64,000 bases of DNA. Source: Flammeovirgaceae bacterium UBA4465 (lineage in GTDB: Bacteria; Bacteroidota; Bacteroidia; Cytophagales; Cyclobacteriaceae). This document shows positions 18,153 to 27,013 of this stretch, piece by piece. The stretch lies in assembly GCA_905182375.1 (NCBI GenBank), contig CAJJBF010000001.1, positions 262,501 through 326,500 of the forward strand. Reading direction: 5' to 3'. The notes under the pieces are model-generated. The model did not search any database and was not told where the DNA came from. It saw only the letters and a list, made by a program, of their open reading frames with translations. Within the stretch, counting starts at the first letter, position 1; each line of letters begins with the position of its first letter. A program made the translations under genes and the position numbers.

Positions 18153-21100
18153 TCCTTTTTGATTTGAACTTGAGGTTGGTAGGCCTGTATTTGAGCGTTG
18201 TTGTTGGCTACCAATAGCATTTTCCCTTCCTTCGTATCAATAAATGACAAATTCCTAACGCTTCCATCCAGTATGATTCCAGATGCCGCTTGTCCTTTAA
18301 TCACAAATTGTCCCGAACCGTTTCCAATCAACAACGTTCCATAGCTTGCGTCATACTGACCCATTTCTGGTTTAACATCGTATAAATTTCCTCCAAATAA
18401 AATATCTGAATAACCATCAAAATTAAAATCAGCCACCTCAACTGTATAGACACATGAATATTGTACTTCATCAGGTAGATCCATTTTTTCAAATTCCATC
18501 AATCCTTTATTCAAGAATATGGTGGAAGCCAGATGGCTCGCAGTCAAATCTAACGCTCCATTTAATTCTTTGGAACCAAATATATCTGTGATTTCCTGAT
18601 CCTTATAACTATCGTATTTTAAATATTTCTTCTTAATACTGGGGATTTGCATGGATAGGTCGTGTCGAAGTGACAAGGGGAATAATTTATCTCCCTCAAA
18701 TTGACATATAATTTGTTCAATGGTACCATTGCGATCAAAGTCTTTTACCAACATGTGCAGGGGCCTCTCTTCTGATGCTTTGAAGCGTGAATTCAATCCA
18801 TGATTTCCCAATATTAAATCTAACATTCCATCTCCATTGAGATCTTCTATCTCCAAGACATTCCACCATCCATTGGATTGGGGCATCAAATCTCTCCTGT
18901 TGTATCTACCCTGGTCGTTGATAAAAAAAGCAATAGGCATCCATTCTCCGACCACAATCAAATCAAGATCTTTATCATTGTCAATATCTGCCCATTTTGC
19001 ATCTGTGATCATGCCTATTTCTTTCAAGTCAGGTGCTATGTCATTGGATACATTGGTATAATTGCCAGCACCATCGTTATTTAGAATATAGCCATTGCGC
19101 GGGAATCCGTAGGCCTCAGATTGCAAACGACCTCCAACAAACAAATCTATATCTCCATCCTCGTCATAATCAGCTGGAATCACTACAGAGGTACTTTCGA
19201 ACTTATTTACAGGTAATATTTGCTTTGCTTTGGTAAAATTAAAATCATGATCTGAAAAATACAGTCGATCTCCTAACTGTGGTGCCCCCAACTGAAAGTC
19301 ACTACCTCCACTGACCACGTAAAGATCCATAGCACCATCTCCATTAGCATCGAAAAAAGCACAATCAACATCTTCTGAACCCTTATCTTTAGCAAAAGTA
19401 TCCAGAGCCATACGATCAAATGTTCCTGAAAGATTTTGTAGGGCTAAATATCCTGTTTGATCTTTCGCTCCCCCAATATATACATCATCCAGCCCATCAT
19501 TGTTAATGTCTGCAGTACACAAACAAGGACCTTGAGTAGAAATCATTTGAAACGTTAACCGATCACGATCAAAATCTACAAAAGTGTTTTCAGTATGCTT
19601 ATAGTCAGCTAATACTTTAGGATTTTGTACAAAATCAGGCGTTGATTTTGTGGTTTTTTCTAGCTTGGATACTGCCGTAGATGCTGATATCCAAAGGTCT
19701 TGATCTACCTCAGTAGTTCCCAGTAGGGTGGTCTTGCCCAAAGGCCAATTAATCCTAATAGAATCTACTTGGATCACATTACCTAAACCAAATAAAGGTC
19801 GATGGTCAACCGTAGACTCAAAACCACGTGTAGGAAGATGCTCCAAATAATATTTATTTTTTCCCTCATAAACTGTAATATTAGTTCCCAAAGCTTGGGT
19901 ATTTTTTCCTTCGCCTTGTAAGTTAAACCGCAAGTAATGATGGTCAGGATATATCAGATTTGATTGATTCTCGTACAAAAAGAAAGGCATATTGGTATTG
20001 TTGACAACTAGATCTAAATCTCCGTCATTGTCTAAATCTCCATAAGCTGAGCCACTTGAAAAACTAGGTGCGGCCAAACCCAATTGAGAGGATTGATTTT
20101 CAAAAGTTAAATTCTTATCATTAAGATAGGCATGATTGGAAATCGGTACGCTTGGAATATAATCAATGAGCATTTTATAGTCCACTTTGCCACTCGAGGT
20201 TATTTTCTTTGAAACCTTGTCTTCAGTAATGTATCTCAAAAAATCTTGATTGGTCAAATCTTGATAAATCCCATTGGCAATAAAGATATCTTTGAATCCA
20301 TCATTTTGAAAATCAAAAATAAGTGCACCCCAACTCCAATCTGAAGCTTCCACCCCTGCGTATCTTCCAATTTCACTGAAAGATCCATCTCCTCTATTTA
20401 ATTGCAATGTATTCCTGGTAAACTGATGGCCGTAACCATTTTGTAATGAATATTGAAATCGATCCCAGCTGTCGAAAGTAGTTACTGTTTTGATGCGTTC
20501 GTTGTTGTCTGGAAGCATATCCGTCACAAATACTTCTGGATAACCATCATTGTTTAAGTCTGCTAAATCTGCTCCCATTGATGCCGCACTCGTACTCTTA
20601 ATCCTATCCTCAAGTACTTCTTTGAATGTTCCGTTTCGTTTATTGATATAAAGATAATCCCGCTCAAAAAAATCATTGGAAACATAAATATCTAACCAGC
20701 CATCTCGATCCACGTCACCTACAGTAACCCCTAATCCAAAGCCGATAAGACTCCCATAGATATTGGCCTCTTCGCTGACATCCGTGAATTGATTCCCCTC
20801 ATTTCTATATAATTTATCTCCACCCACCTGATCTCGATTTGGTCGTTCATTGCGCATCAGATTAAAACTCCCGATCGCCTGATAAGAATTATTAAGTAAG
20901 TACATGTCAACATCCCCGTCTTGATCATAATCAAAAAAAGCTGCATGCGTCGAAAACCCTTTATCATCTAATCCAAAGCCAGCTGCATTTTCGGAAAAGG
21001 TTCCGTCTCTGTTATTAATGAACAGTTCATTTTGCTTGTTGTCCCCTTTAATATCACCCGAATTGCATACATAGATATCAAGCCATCCATCCCCATCAAT

Positions 21101-21457
21101 GTCTACGACACTTACCCCTGTACTCCAAGCTCGTGTGCCGGCGACTCCAGCAGTTTTGGTAATGTCTGTGAAATTTAAATTTCCATTGTTTTGATAGAGT
21201 CGATTGCTCGACATATTTGATATTAAATAAATATCACCCAAGCTATCGTTATTGAAATCAGCAATGGCCACACCTCCCCCATTATAGAAATTACGGTATT
21301 TAAAAATATTAAACTCCTGATCAAAAACTAAATCATTAGAAAAATGAATGCCAGACTCCGATGATGAGATACTCCTAAAAAGAGGGGTGTCTTTTTCATT
21401 ACTACACCCAAAAAAAATAAGCATCATCAATATGATGATCTCTTTATCCCCCCTCAT
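18149..21457 (-). CDS. CRTAC1-family (FG-GAP/VCBS + ASPIC/UnbV) lipoprotein, paralogue 2
   Basis: This 1,102-residue lipoprotein (lipobox IFFGC) has the same architecture as its neighbours: FRNFYNGGGVAIADFNNDS near residue 55, FG-GAP blades with D-x-D-x-DG calcium loops, the ASPIC/UnbV domain at about residues 510-580 (RGFESTVDHRPLFGLG, IRINWPLGKT), and a second set of blades. It is more similar by eye to paralogue 3 than to paralogue 1 (shared RDYLYIN, RNTLQLN and TQGPCLC/STEGPCQC segments). It overlaps paralogue 1 and the small lipoprotein gene by 4 bp each, so the block should be translated from one mRNA. No catalytic motif is visible; a surface binding role is inferred. Confidence 0.9.
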   Translation of the reverse strand: MRGDKEIIILMMLIFFGCSNEKDTPLFRSISSSESGIHFSNDLVFDQEFNIFKYRNFYNGGGVAIADFNNDSLGDIYLISNMSSNRLYQNNGNLNFTDITKTAGVAGTRAWSTGVSVVDIDGDGWLDIYVCNSGDIKGDNKQNELFINNRDGTFSENAAGFGLDDKGFSTHAAFFDYDQDGDVDMYLLNNSYQAIGSFNLMRNERPNRDQVGGDKLYRNEGNQFTDVSEEANIYGSLIGFGLGVTVGDVDRDGWLDIYVSNDFFERDYLYINKRNGTFKEVLEDRIKSTSAASMGADLADLNNDGYPEVFVTDMLPDNNERIKTVTTFDSWDRFQYSLQNGYGHQFTRNTLQLNRGDGSFSEIGRYAGVEASDWSWGALIFDFQNDGFKDIFIANGIYQDLTNQDFLRYITEDKVSKKITSSGKVDYKMLIDYIPSVPISNHAYLNDKNLTFENQSSQLGLAAPSFSSGSAYGDLDNDGDLDLVVNNTNMPFFLYENQSNLIYPDHHYLRFNLQGEGKNTQALGTNITVYEGKNKYYLEHLPTRGFESTVDHRPLFGLGNVIQVDSIRINWPLGKTTLLGTTEVDQDLWISASTAVSKLEKTTKSTPDFVQNPKVLADYKHTENTFVDFDRDRLTFQMISTQGPCLCTADINNDGLDDVYIGGAKDQTGYLALQNLSGTFDRMALDTFAKDKGSEDVDCAFFDANGDGAMDLYVVSGGSDFQLGAPQLGDRLYFSDHDFNFTKAKQILPVNKFESTSVVIPADYDEDGDIDLFVGGRLQSEAYGFPRNGYILNNDGAGNYTNVSNDIAPDLKEIGMITDAKWADIDNDKDLDLIVVGEWMPIAFFINDQGRYNRRDLMPQSNGWWNVLEIEDLNGDGMLDLILGNHGLNSRFKASEERPLHMLVKDFDRNGTIEQIICQFEGDKLFPLSLRHDLSMQIPSIKKKYLKYDSYKDQEITDIFGSKELNGALDLTASHLASTIFLNKGLMEFEKMDLPDEVQYSCVYTVEVADFNFDGYSDILFGGNLYDVKPEMGQYDASYGTLLIGNGSGQFVIKGQAASGIILDGSVRNLSFIDTKEGKMLLVANNNAQIQAYQPQVQIKKD

Positions 21458-22023
21458 AACTGCTCAAATGCTAGTTCATATTTACGCAGATCTGTGAAAT
21501 ATACCACTACCGACCGGTCATCCCTAATGGACAGATCGATTTGACGATTTCCATCTATTTTATAATAATGCAAGCCTTTGGCCCCTCGCACCTCAATAAA
21601 TGCATTGCCCCCATACCACTCTTCCAAAATGTCAGGTAATATTTTGAGGAGATCATCCGATTGGAGCTCTTTATTCCATGGTGCCCAAGCATAATAACTA
21701 AATGTCGCTTTGTACTTGTCCGTTTTATTATTTTTAAATTCAGGATAAAAGTTAAAAGCAATTTTCTGATCATCCATATCTTCAAAAAGATACATTACCG
21801 ACATATTTTCATTGCCATGGGTAACCAGACCTTCACGATTGATCTTCCGACAATGATCAAAAAATTCTTGCTTTTCCATGCCAAACTTCAACCCTAGAAA
21901 AAGTGAATCTAGTATGACTCCACTGGCGTGTTCACGCTTAGCTAACGCTACCAAATCATTATCTGACTGACAACCTATTAAAAGCACACATACGACTATC
22001 GTTAAATAATTAATTACGCTCAT
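21454..22023 (-). CDS. Small putative lipoprotein inside the CRTAC1 cluster
   Basis: This 189-residue protein has a lipoprotein signal (lipobox LLIGC, Cys at residue 18). The mature part is rich in aromatic and charged residues, with FLGLKFGMEKQEFFDHC, FYPEF and FSYYAWAPWNKEL blocks, and no motif I can tie to a known enzyme. It overlaps the CRTAC1 gene on each side (14 bp and 4 bp), so it is almost certainly made with them. That placement suggests a partner or accessory of the propeller proteins. I do not recognise a named family. Confidence 0.8.
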   Translation of the reverse strand: MSVINYLTIVVCVLLIGCQSDNDLVALAKREHASGVILDSLFLGLKFGMEKQEFFDHCRKINREGLVTHGNENMSVMYLFEDMDDQKIAFNFYPEFKNNKTDKYKATFSYYAWAPWNKELQSDDLLKILPDILEEWYGGNAFIEVRGAKGLHYYKIDGNRQIDLSIRDDRSVVVYFTDLRKYELAFEQL

Positions 22024-25000
22024 TTTTTATAAATATTTTGTTTGGCCCATCATTTACCCCAAAAATAATAGTTTGTTGGTTTTTGAAAATTAAACTTTCG
22101 ATACTTCTGATTTCCTTCGAAATACTGATACCTGAATTTTTATTTTTTACAAATTTAAAAGCATCTGTCCCATTTCCTTCAGCAAGTGCAGTATATCCAC
22201 CCATATTACTCCCTATTTCTGGCTTGGCACGTAAAAAATTACCTGCTGCGAGTAAATCTATATACCCATCTGTATTAAAATCTTCTAAAAGGAAATCATA
22301 AATTGGAAATAATTGGAACTGATAAGGTAACTCAGCGATGTGATAATCAGCTTTTGGATGGTTCATCCACATGAAAGATTTTAATTCATTTACCTTGAGA
22401 TGATAACCCCCTTTATCAAGTTTTTCTCCAAAAATGTCTTTTAAGGTAGCTGTTTTAAAATCTGAAAACTTTAGGTAGTCTTTCTTGATGTAAGGCAATT
22501 GCATACTTAGCTCTTTTAACTGTACCAACGGATATTCAATTTTATCATCAAACATGGAAACAATCAAATCGATAGAACCATTTTGATCAAAATCATTTAC
22601 CAAAAGGCCTAAAGGATAATCTGTAGAGGCGTGATATCTCGAATTGGTTCCTTGGTTACCAAAAATCAAATCAACATAGCCATCTTCATTAAAATCCCCT
22701 TTGGAAATTGTATTGTATAAGCCGGCATATCCCCCAAGTTGAAATTGATCCGTAGCATCGATAAATTGATTTTGAATGAATTTAAAGACCTTAGGTGCCA
22801 TCCAGTGTCCCACCACAATTAATTCTTCTATCCCATCTTGGTCAAGATCCGTAGTGATCGCATCGGTAATCATTCCCAGTTTCAGAAAAAGGGGCGCCCT
22901 TATTTGGGTCGCATTGACAAACTTACCCAAACCATCATTCTCTAAAAGGTGTGAGTTCGTAGGCACTCCGTAATAACCTGCTCTTTGACGTCCCCCGACA
23001 AATAAATCCAAATCTCCATCCTGGTCAAAATCAAAAGGAACCACAACGCTGCTAGATTCAAAGCCCTTATTTGGTAGTTTTTGATGGCTATCTCTAAAAG
23101 CTCCTCGACCATCTCCAAAAAACAAATGATCCAATAATCCCAAATCATACACATCAAACTCACTACTCCCTGAAGCGACGTATAAATCTAAATGACCATC
23201 TCCATTGGCATCAAAAAAAGTACAAGAGAGGTCTTCTGAGGATATCGCTTGATCAAAAGGTTCATTTATTTTTTGAAAGCTCACTTCATCTTGAATAAAT
23301 AAAGTACCTGATTGACCAGAAGCCCCTCCTATATAGAGATCATCCTTGCCGTCATGATTGACATCTGCCTTGCATTGACACGGACCCTCAGTTGAATTCA
23401 TTTGAAATAACAAACGATCTTTGTCAAAATCAACATACGGTTGCTCTTTGTGCGTAAACCTCAATAAATCAGACTCCTCTTTGAAAATAGTTCCATTTAT
23501 ATCTTTGTGCGCAGTCATCTTTTGCCCTTCTTTCTGATCGAAGGATAGCCTGTCGTTGACGGGGACATCATAAAGAAGGGTTGAACGTCCATCTGGCCAA
23601 ATTATTTCGAGGGAATCTGGCTTGTTGTTCCCTAATCCAAATAAAATCTTGGTGTCCACCGTAGATTCAAACCCCCGAAAGGGATTTAATTCCTGATAAA
23701 AAATCTGCCCTCCCGCATATACTTTGATTTTTGAACCTATCGCTTGTGAATTTTGGCCCTCTCCCTTGAGTTTAATTATGAGATGATTCTGAAGGCTGTC
23801 CAGCTCTTGAGTGTTGTTTTGATAAATCCAGGAAGGCATATTTACATTATTGACCACCAAATCTAAATCACCATCATTATCTAAGTCACCATAAGCTGCA
23901 CCACTTGAAAAGGTGAGATCGGTAAGCCCCCACACTTCTGCCTTATTTTCGAAAGTATTTTCTCCTTTATTGTGAAAGGCGTAATTGGCTAAAGGCTCAG
24001 AGGGCATTAAGTCAATCATGCTCTTGATGGCATCGTTCTCCATTTTAATAATATTTTTAATTTGACCGGGTTGAGACATAAAATTGACATAATCTAAATC
24101 CAAAAGGTCCTTGTAAATGCCATTGGCGACAAAAATATCTTTATATCCGTCGTTATCCATATCAAAAATCAGCGCGCCCCAACTCCAATCAGTTGCTTCT
24201 ACTCCCGCATATCTACTGATTTCAGAAAACGTATTATTACCATTATTTAGTTGTAAAACATTTCTACCAAATTGATGGGCATAGCCATTTTTTACCAGAA
24301 GCTGATGCTTATCCCAACTTTCAAATAGAGCCTTTGATACCTGTCTTTGATGGTGTTCGGGTAGCATTTCAGTAACAAATATTTCGCTCTGTCCATCGTT
24401 ATTTATATCCGCAAAATCGGCTCCCATAGAGCCCTTAGACATCTCTTGAATATATGCCTCAATTACTTCATTAAATCCGCCCTGCTGATCATTGATATAC
24501 AAATAATCTCTTTCAAAAAAATCATTTGACACATAGATATCTGGCCATTGATCCTGATTGATATCGCCAATAGTCACTCCCAATCCAAAGCCGATGTCAC
24601 TGGCATAAATACCTACCTCCTGAGTAACATCATTAAAATAACCCTCATCATTACGCAATAATTTATTTCCTCCAAGGGAATCAGGTCTATTGCGCTGGTT
24701 CTTAATGATATCATACCCACCCACTGACTTGATGGAGTTATTAAGTAAATAGCAATCTAAATCTCCATCGAGATCGTAATCAAAAAAAGCAGCATGACTG
24801 GAAAGTCCCTCATTATCCAACCCAAATTGAACAGACTGCTCACTAAAGGTTAGATCGCCATTATTGATAAACAGCTCATTGTGCCGCTTATTCCCTCCTG
24901 GGGGGCCTGATTTACAAACATAAATATCGAGAAGTCCATCTCCATTTATGTCTACCATGCTGACCCCTGCACTCCAAACATTTTGACTCATAAGGCCCGC

Positions 25001-25306
25001 CTGTTCGGTAATGTCTTCAAACTTCATCCCTCCTTTGTTGAGATACAATTTGTTTGAAACCTGATTACCACAAAAGAAGATATCTGGGCGCCCATCGTTA
25101 TTGATGTCACCTATACCTACTCCCCCACCATTGTAGAAGTTCTTGTAAGTATAAGGATTGAGCTGCTCAGTATAAGACAATTTATTGTTAAAATCAATGC
25201 CCGATTGATTCTCCGTCAATCGCGTAAAACGCAGTTCTTGGGTTTGGGTACATGCCAATGTCAAAGACAATAATATGACAGTAAGGGACCTCATTTTTTT
25301 AAACAA
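22010..25306 (-). CDS. CRTAC1-family (FG-GAP/VCBS + ASPIC/UnbV) lipoprotein, paralogue 3
   Basis: This 1,098-residue lipoprotein (lipobox LTLAC, Cys near residue 19) begins with GIDFNNKLSYTEQLN and KNFYNGGGVGIGDINNDGRPD, typical for this family. FG-GAP/VCBS blades with calcium loops (DINGDGLLD, DYDLDGDLD) flank an ASPIC/UnbV domain at about residues 510-580 (RGFESTVDTKILFGLG, LEIIWPDGRS). It is the first gene of the four-gene block and lies 67 bp downstream of susD, with a strong hairpin terminator between them. The block is therefore either expressed from its own promoter or by read-through from susCD. Confidence 0.9.
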   Translation of the reverse strand: MFKKMRSLTVILLSLTLACTQTQELRFTRLTENQSGIDFNNKLSYTEQLNPYTYKNFYNGGGVGIGDINNDGRPDIFFCGNQVSNKLYLNKGGMKFEDITEQAGLMSQNVWSAGVSMVDINGDGLLDIYVCKSGPPGGNKRHNELFINNGDLTFSEQSVQFGLDNEGLSSHAAFFDYDLDGDLDCYLLNNSIKSVGGYDIIKNQRNRPDSLGGNKLLRNDEGYFNDVTQEVGIYASDIGFGLGVTIGDINQDQWPDIYVSNDFFERDYLYINDQQGGFNEVIEAYIQEMSKGSMGADFADINNDGQSEIFVTEMLPEHHQRQVSKALFESWDKHQLLVKNGYAHQFGRNVLQLNNGNNTFSEISRYAGVEATDWSWGALIFDMDNDGYKDIFVANGIYKDLLDLDYVNFMSQPGQIKNIIKMENDAIKSMIDLMPSEPLANYAFHNKGENTFENKAEVWGLTDLTFSSGAAYGDLDNDGDLDLVVNNVNMPSWIYQNNTQELDSLQNHLIIKLKGEGQNSQAIGSKIKVYAGGQIFYQELNPFRGFESTVDTKILFGLGNNKPDSLEIIWPDGRSTLLYDVPVNDRLSFDQKEGQKMTAHKDINGTIFKEESDLLRFTHKEQPYVDFDKDRLLFQMNSTEGPCQCKADVNHDGKDDLYIGGASGQSGTLFIQDEVSFQKINEPFDQAISSEDLSCTFFDANGDGHLDLYVASGSSEFDVYDLGLLDHLFFGDGRGAFRDSHQKLPNKGFESSSVVVPFDFDQDGDLDLFVGGRQRAGYYGVPTNSHLLENDGLGKFVNATQIRAPLFLKLGMITDAITTDLDQDGIEELIVVGHWMAPKVFKFIQNQFIDATDQFQLGGYAGLYNTISKGDFNEDGYVDLIFGNQGTNSRYHASTDYPLGLLVNDFDQNGSIDLIVSMFDDKIEYPLVQLKELSMQLPYIKKDYLKFSDFKTATLKDIFGEKLDKGGYHLKVNELKSFMWMNHPKADYHIAELPYQFQLFPIYDFLLEDFNTDGYIDLLAAGNFLRAKPEIGSNMGGYTALAEGNGTDAFKFVKNKNSGISISKEIRSIESLIFKNQQTIIFGVNDGPNKIFIKNERN

Positions 25307-25322
25307 AAATACCTAAAAAATA

Positions 25323-25352
25323 AAAAAGCAAGTGGAAACCCACTTGCTTTTT
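25323..25352 (-). terminator. Hairpin terminator after susD
   Basis: A 13-bp perfect stem (AAAAAGCAAGTGG pairing with CCACTTGCTTTTT) with a 4-nt loop lies 21 bp after the susD stop. On the minus strand it ends in a T-rich tract, so it fits a Rho-independent terminator. It would separate susCD from the CRTAC1 genes or reduce transcription into them. Confidence 0.8.
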
Positions 25353-25373
25353 GTATAAAATTTACGTCAACTA

Positions 25374-27006
25374 TCAGTAACCCGGATTCTGAACCAAAGT
25401 AGAATTAACATCTAGTTGTGGTTGTGGAATTGGGAACACATTGTAGATTGAAGTAGATACTTCTTTCTCCCACCATGCATCACTAAACTTACCAAAGCGA
25501 ATCAAATCTTGTCTTCTGCTCAATTCTGCAAACATTTCACGACCTCGCTCTGCCAATAAATTATCAAGAGTAAGTGCAGCAAACGGTGTAACTTCAGCGC
25601 GCACTCTAATCTCATTTACCTCAGCTAGTGCCAGTGCATCATTTCCCAACCTGAGATTGGCCTCTGCTCTGATCAGCTTCATATCCCCCCAACGGTATAT
25701 GACAAAATCATTGGACATACTATTAGTGCCACCTTGCTCGTAATTATACTTACCAATTCTGGCTCCACCTTGTCTCCATCCATTCGGATAGATTGTGTTG
25801 TGTTGAGGAGTAAAATTAAGCCCGGCACCATCAGGATCATCCTCATCAGCTGCTGGATCCTCAGCTTGGGTGTTGTCGGGGAGGAGCTGAGGCCCTACCA
25901 AGAAATTACTTAATCTTGAATCAAGGGTTCCTCGACCATTAGGTTTTGTCAGATCCGACGGATCGGGGGTAGCAAGACCACTCCAAACGGCACCTGTGGT
26001 TCCTGGGTTATTTACCGTATCTATGTAAGAATTATAAAATTCCTCTACAGTAGCATACCCATTCCAAGGCTGTTCAGTAAATTCAAAAACACTTTGACTT
26101 GCATAATGTAACGTCATCATCGGCCAGTTAAATCCCCTGAGCAAACACCTTATCATAAGGTACTACGAATATGTTCTCAGTTGAACCACTATTCTCTTGT
26201 TTAAAGTTGCTCGAATAAAGACCCTCTAATGAATATCCAAAAGTCTCAACCTGATCCACTGCGTTAATTGCCTTGGCCCATTCCGTGGTTGCTCCTCCTG
26301 AATAAACCTCCGCATTTATATACAACTTAGCTAGCGCTGCCCACGCTGTTGCTTGATTTACTCGAGCATAAGCATTACCACCAACGCTAGCATCTAAATC
26401 AGCAATAACAGCGACTAATTCAGTTTCCACAAAAGTATACACTGCTGTACGTCCTGTTTGAAAATCTGAGTCGTTTTTAGGTACGTCATCCGAAAATCCC
26501 GTCACCAAAGGAACATTTCCAAAAGCATCCATCGCCCACATATACCATATGGCCCTTACTGCCCTTAATTCATTGATATAGGCTGTTGAGTTGTCTGATT
26601 CGATATTTTCAAACTGTGCAATCAGTCGGTTTGCAGTATTGATACCCGAATAAAGGAATCCCCAAGTATTATTGAAAAACCCATTATCTGGTGTCCAATT
26701 ATGCTGATGTAACTGGAGCAAAATTCCTCCATCATACCAATCCCCTCCTTTTGTGGCAATTACCATTTCATCAGATGCAATTTCATTTGATGACCACAAA
26801 TTTGAGTGGTTCCCTATGCCATAAAATGAGGAATAGGCGCCTCCTAATGCTGAAATAAATTCATCATCCGATTGGAAGAAATTTTCATCCGTAACATCGC
26901 TAAATAATTCTTCATCTAAATCTGTACATGCTGGGGCGAAGAAAAGCAACCCTAAGAGCATTACGTAAAACTTTTTGTCTAATATATTTTTCATGTTTCT
27001 TTTCAT
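25374..27006 (-). CDS. SusD/RagB-family outer-membrane lipoprotein, single frameshift
   Basis: SusD proteins cap the SusC channel and bind glycan at the cell surface. The N-terminal part (frame ending at 26128) has a lipoprotein signal (APAC, Cys near residue 27), TDENFFQSDDEF and LRAVRAIWYMWAMDAFGNVPLVT, all typical of SusD. The C-terminal part (RWGDMKLIRAEANLRLG, LAERGREMFAE, NPGY end) continues in another frame. The break lies in a GGGG run at 26134-26137. Removing one G joins VFAQG to FNWPMMTLHYASQ and gives one 543-residue protein of normal length. It is 7 bp downstream of susC. Whether the extra G is a sequencing error or a real mutation cannot be told from here. Confidence 0.9.
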
Positions 27007-27013
27007 GTTTCAA

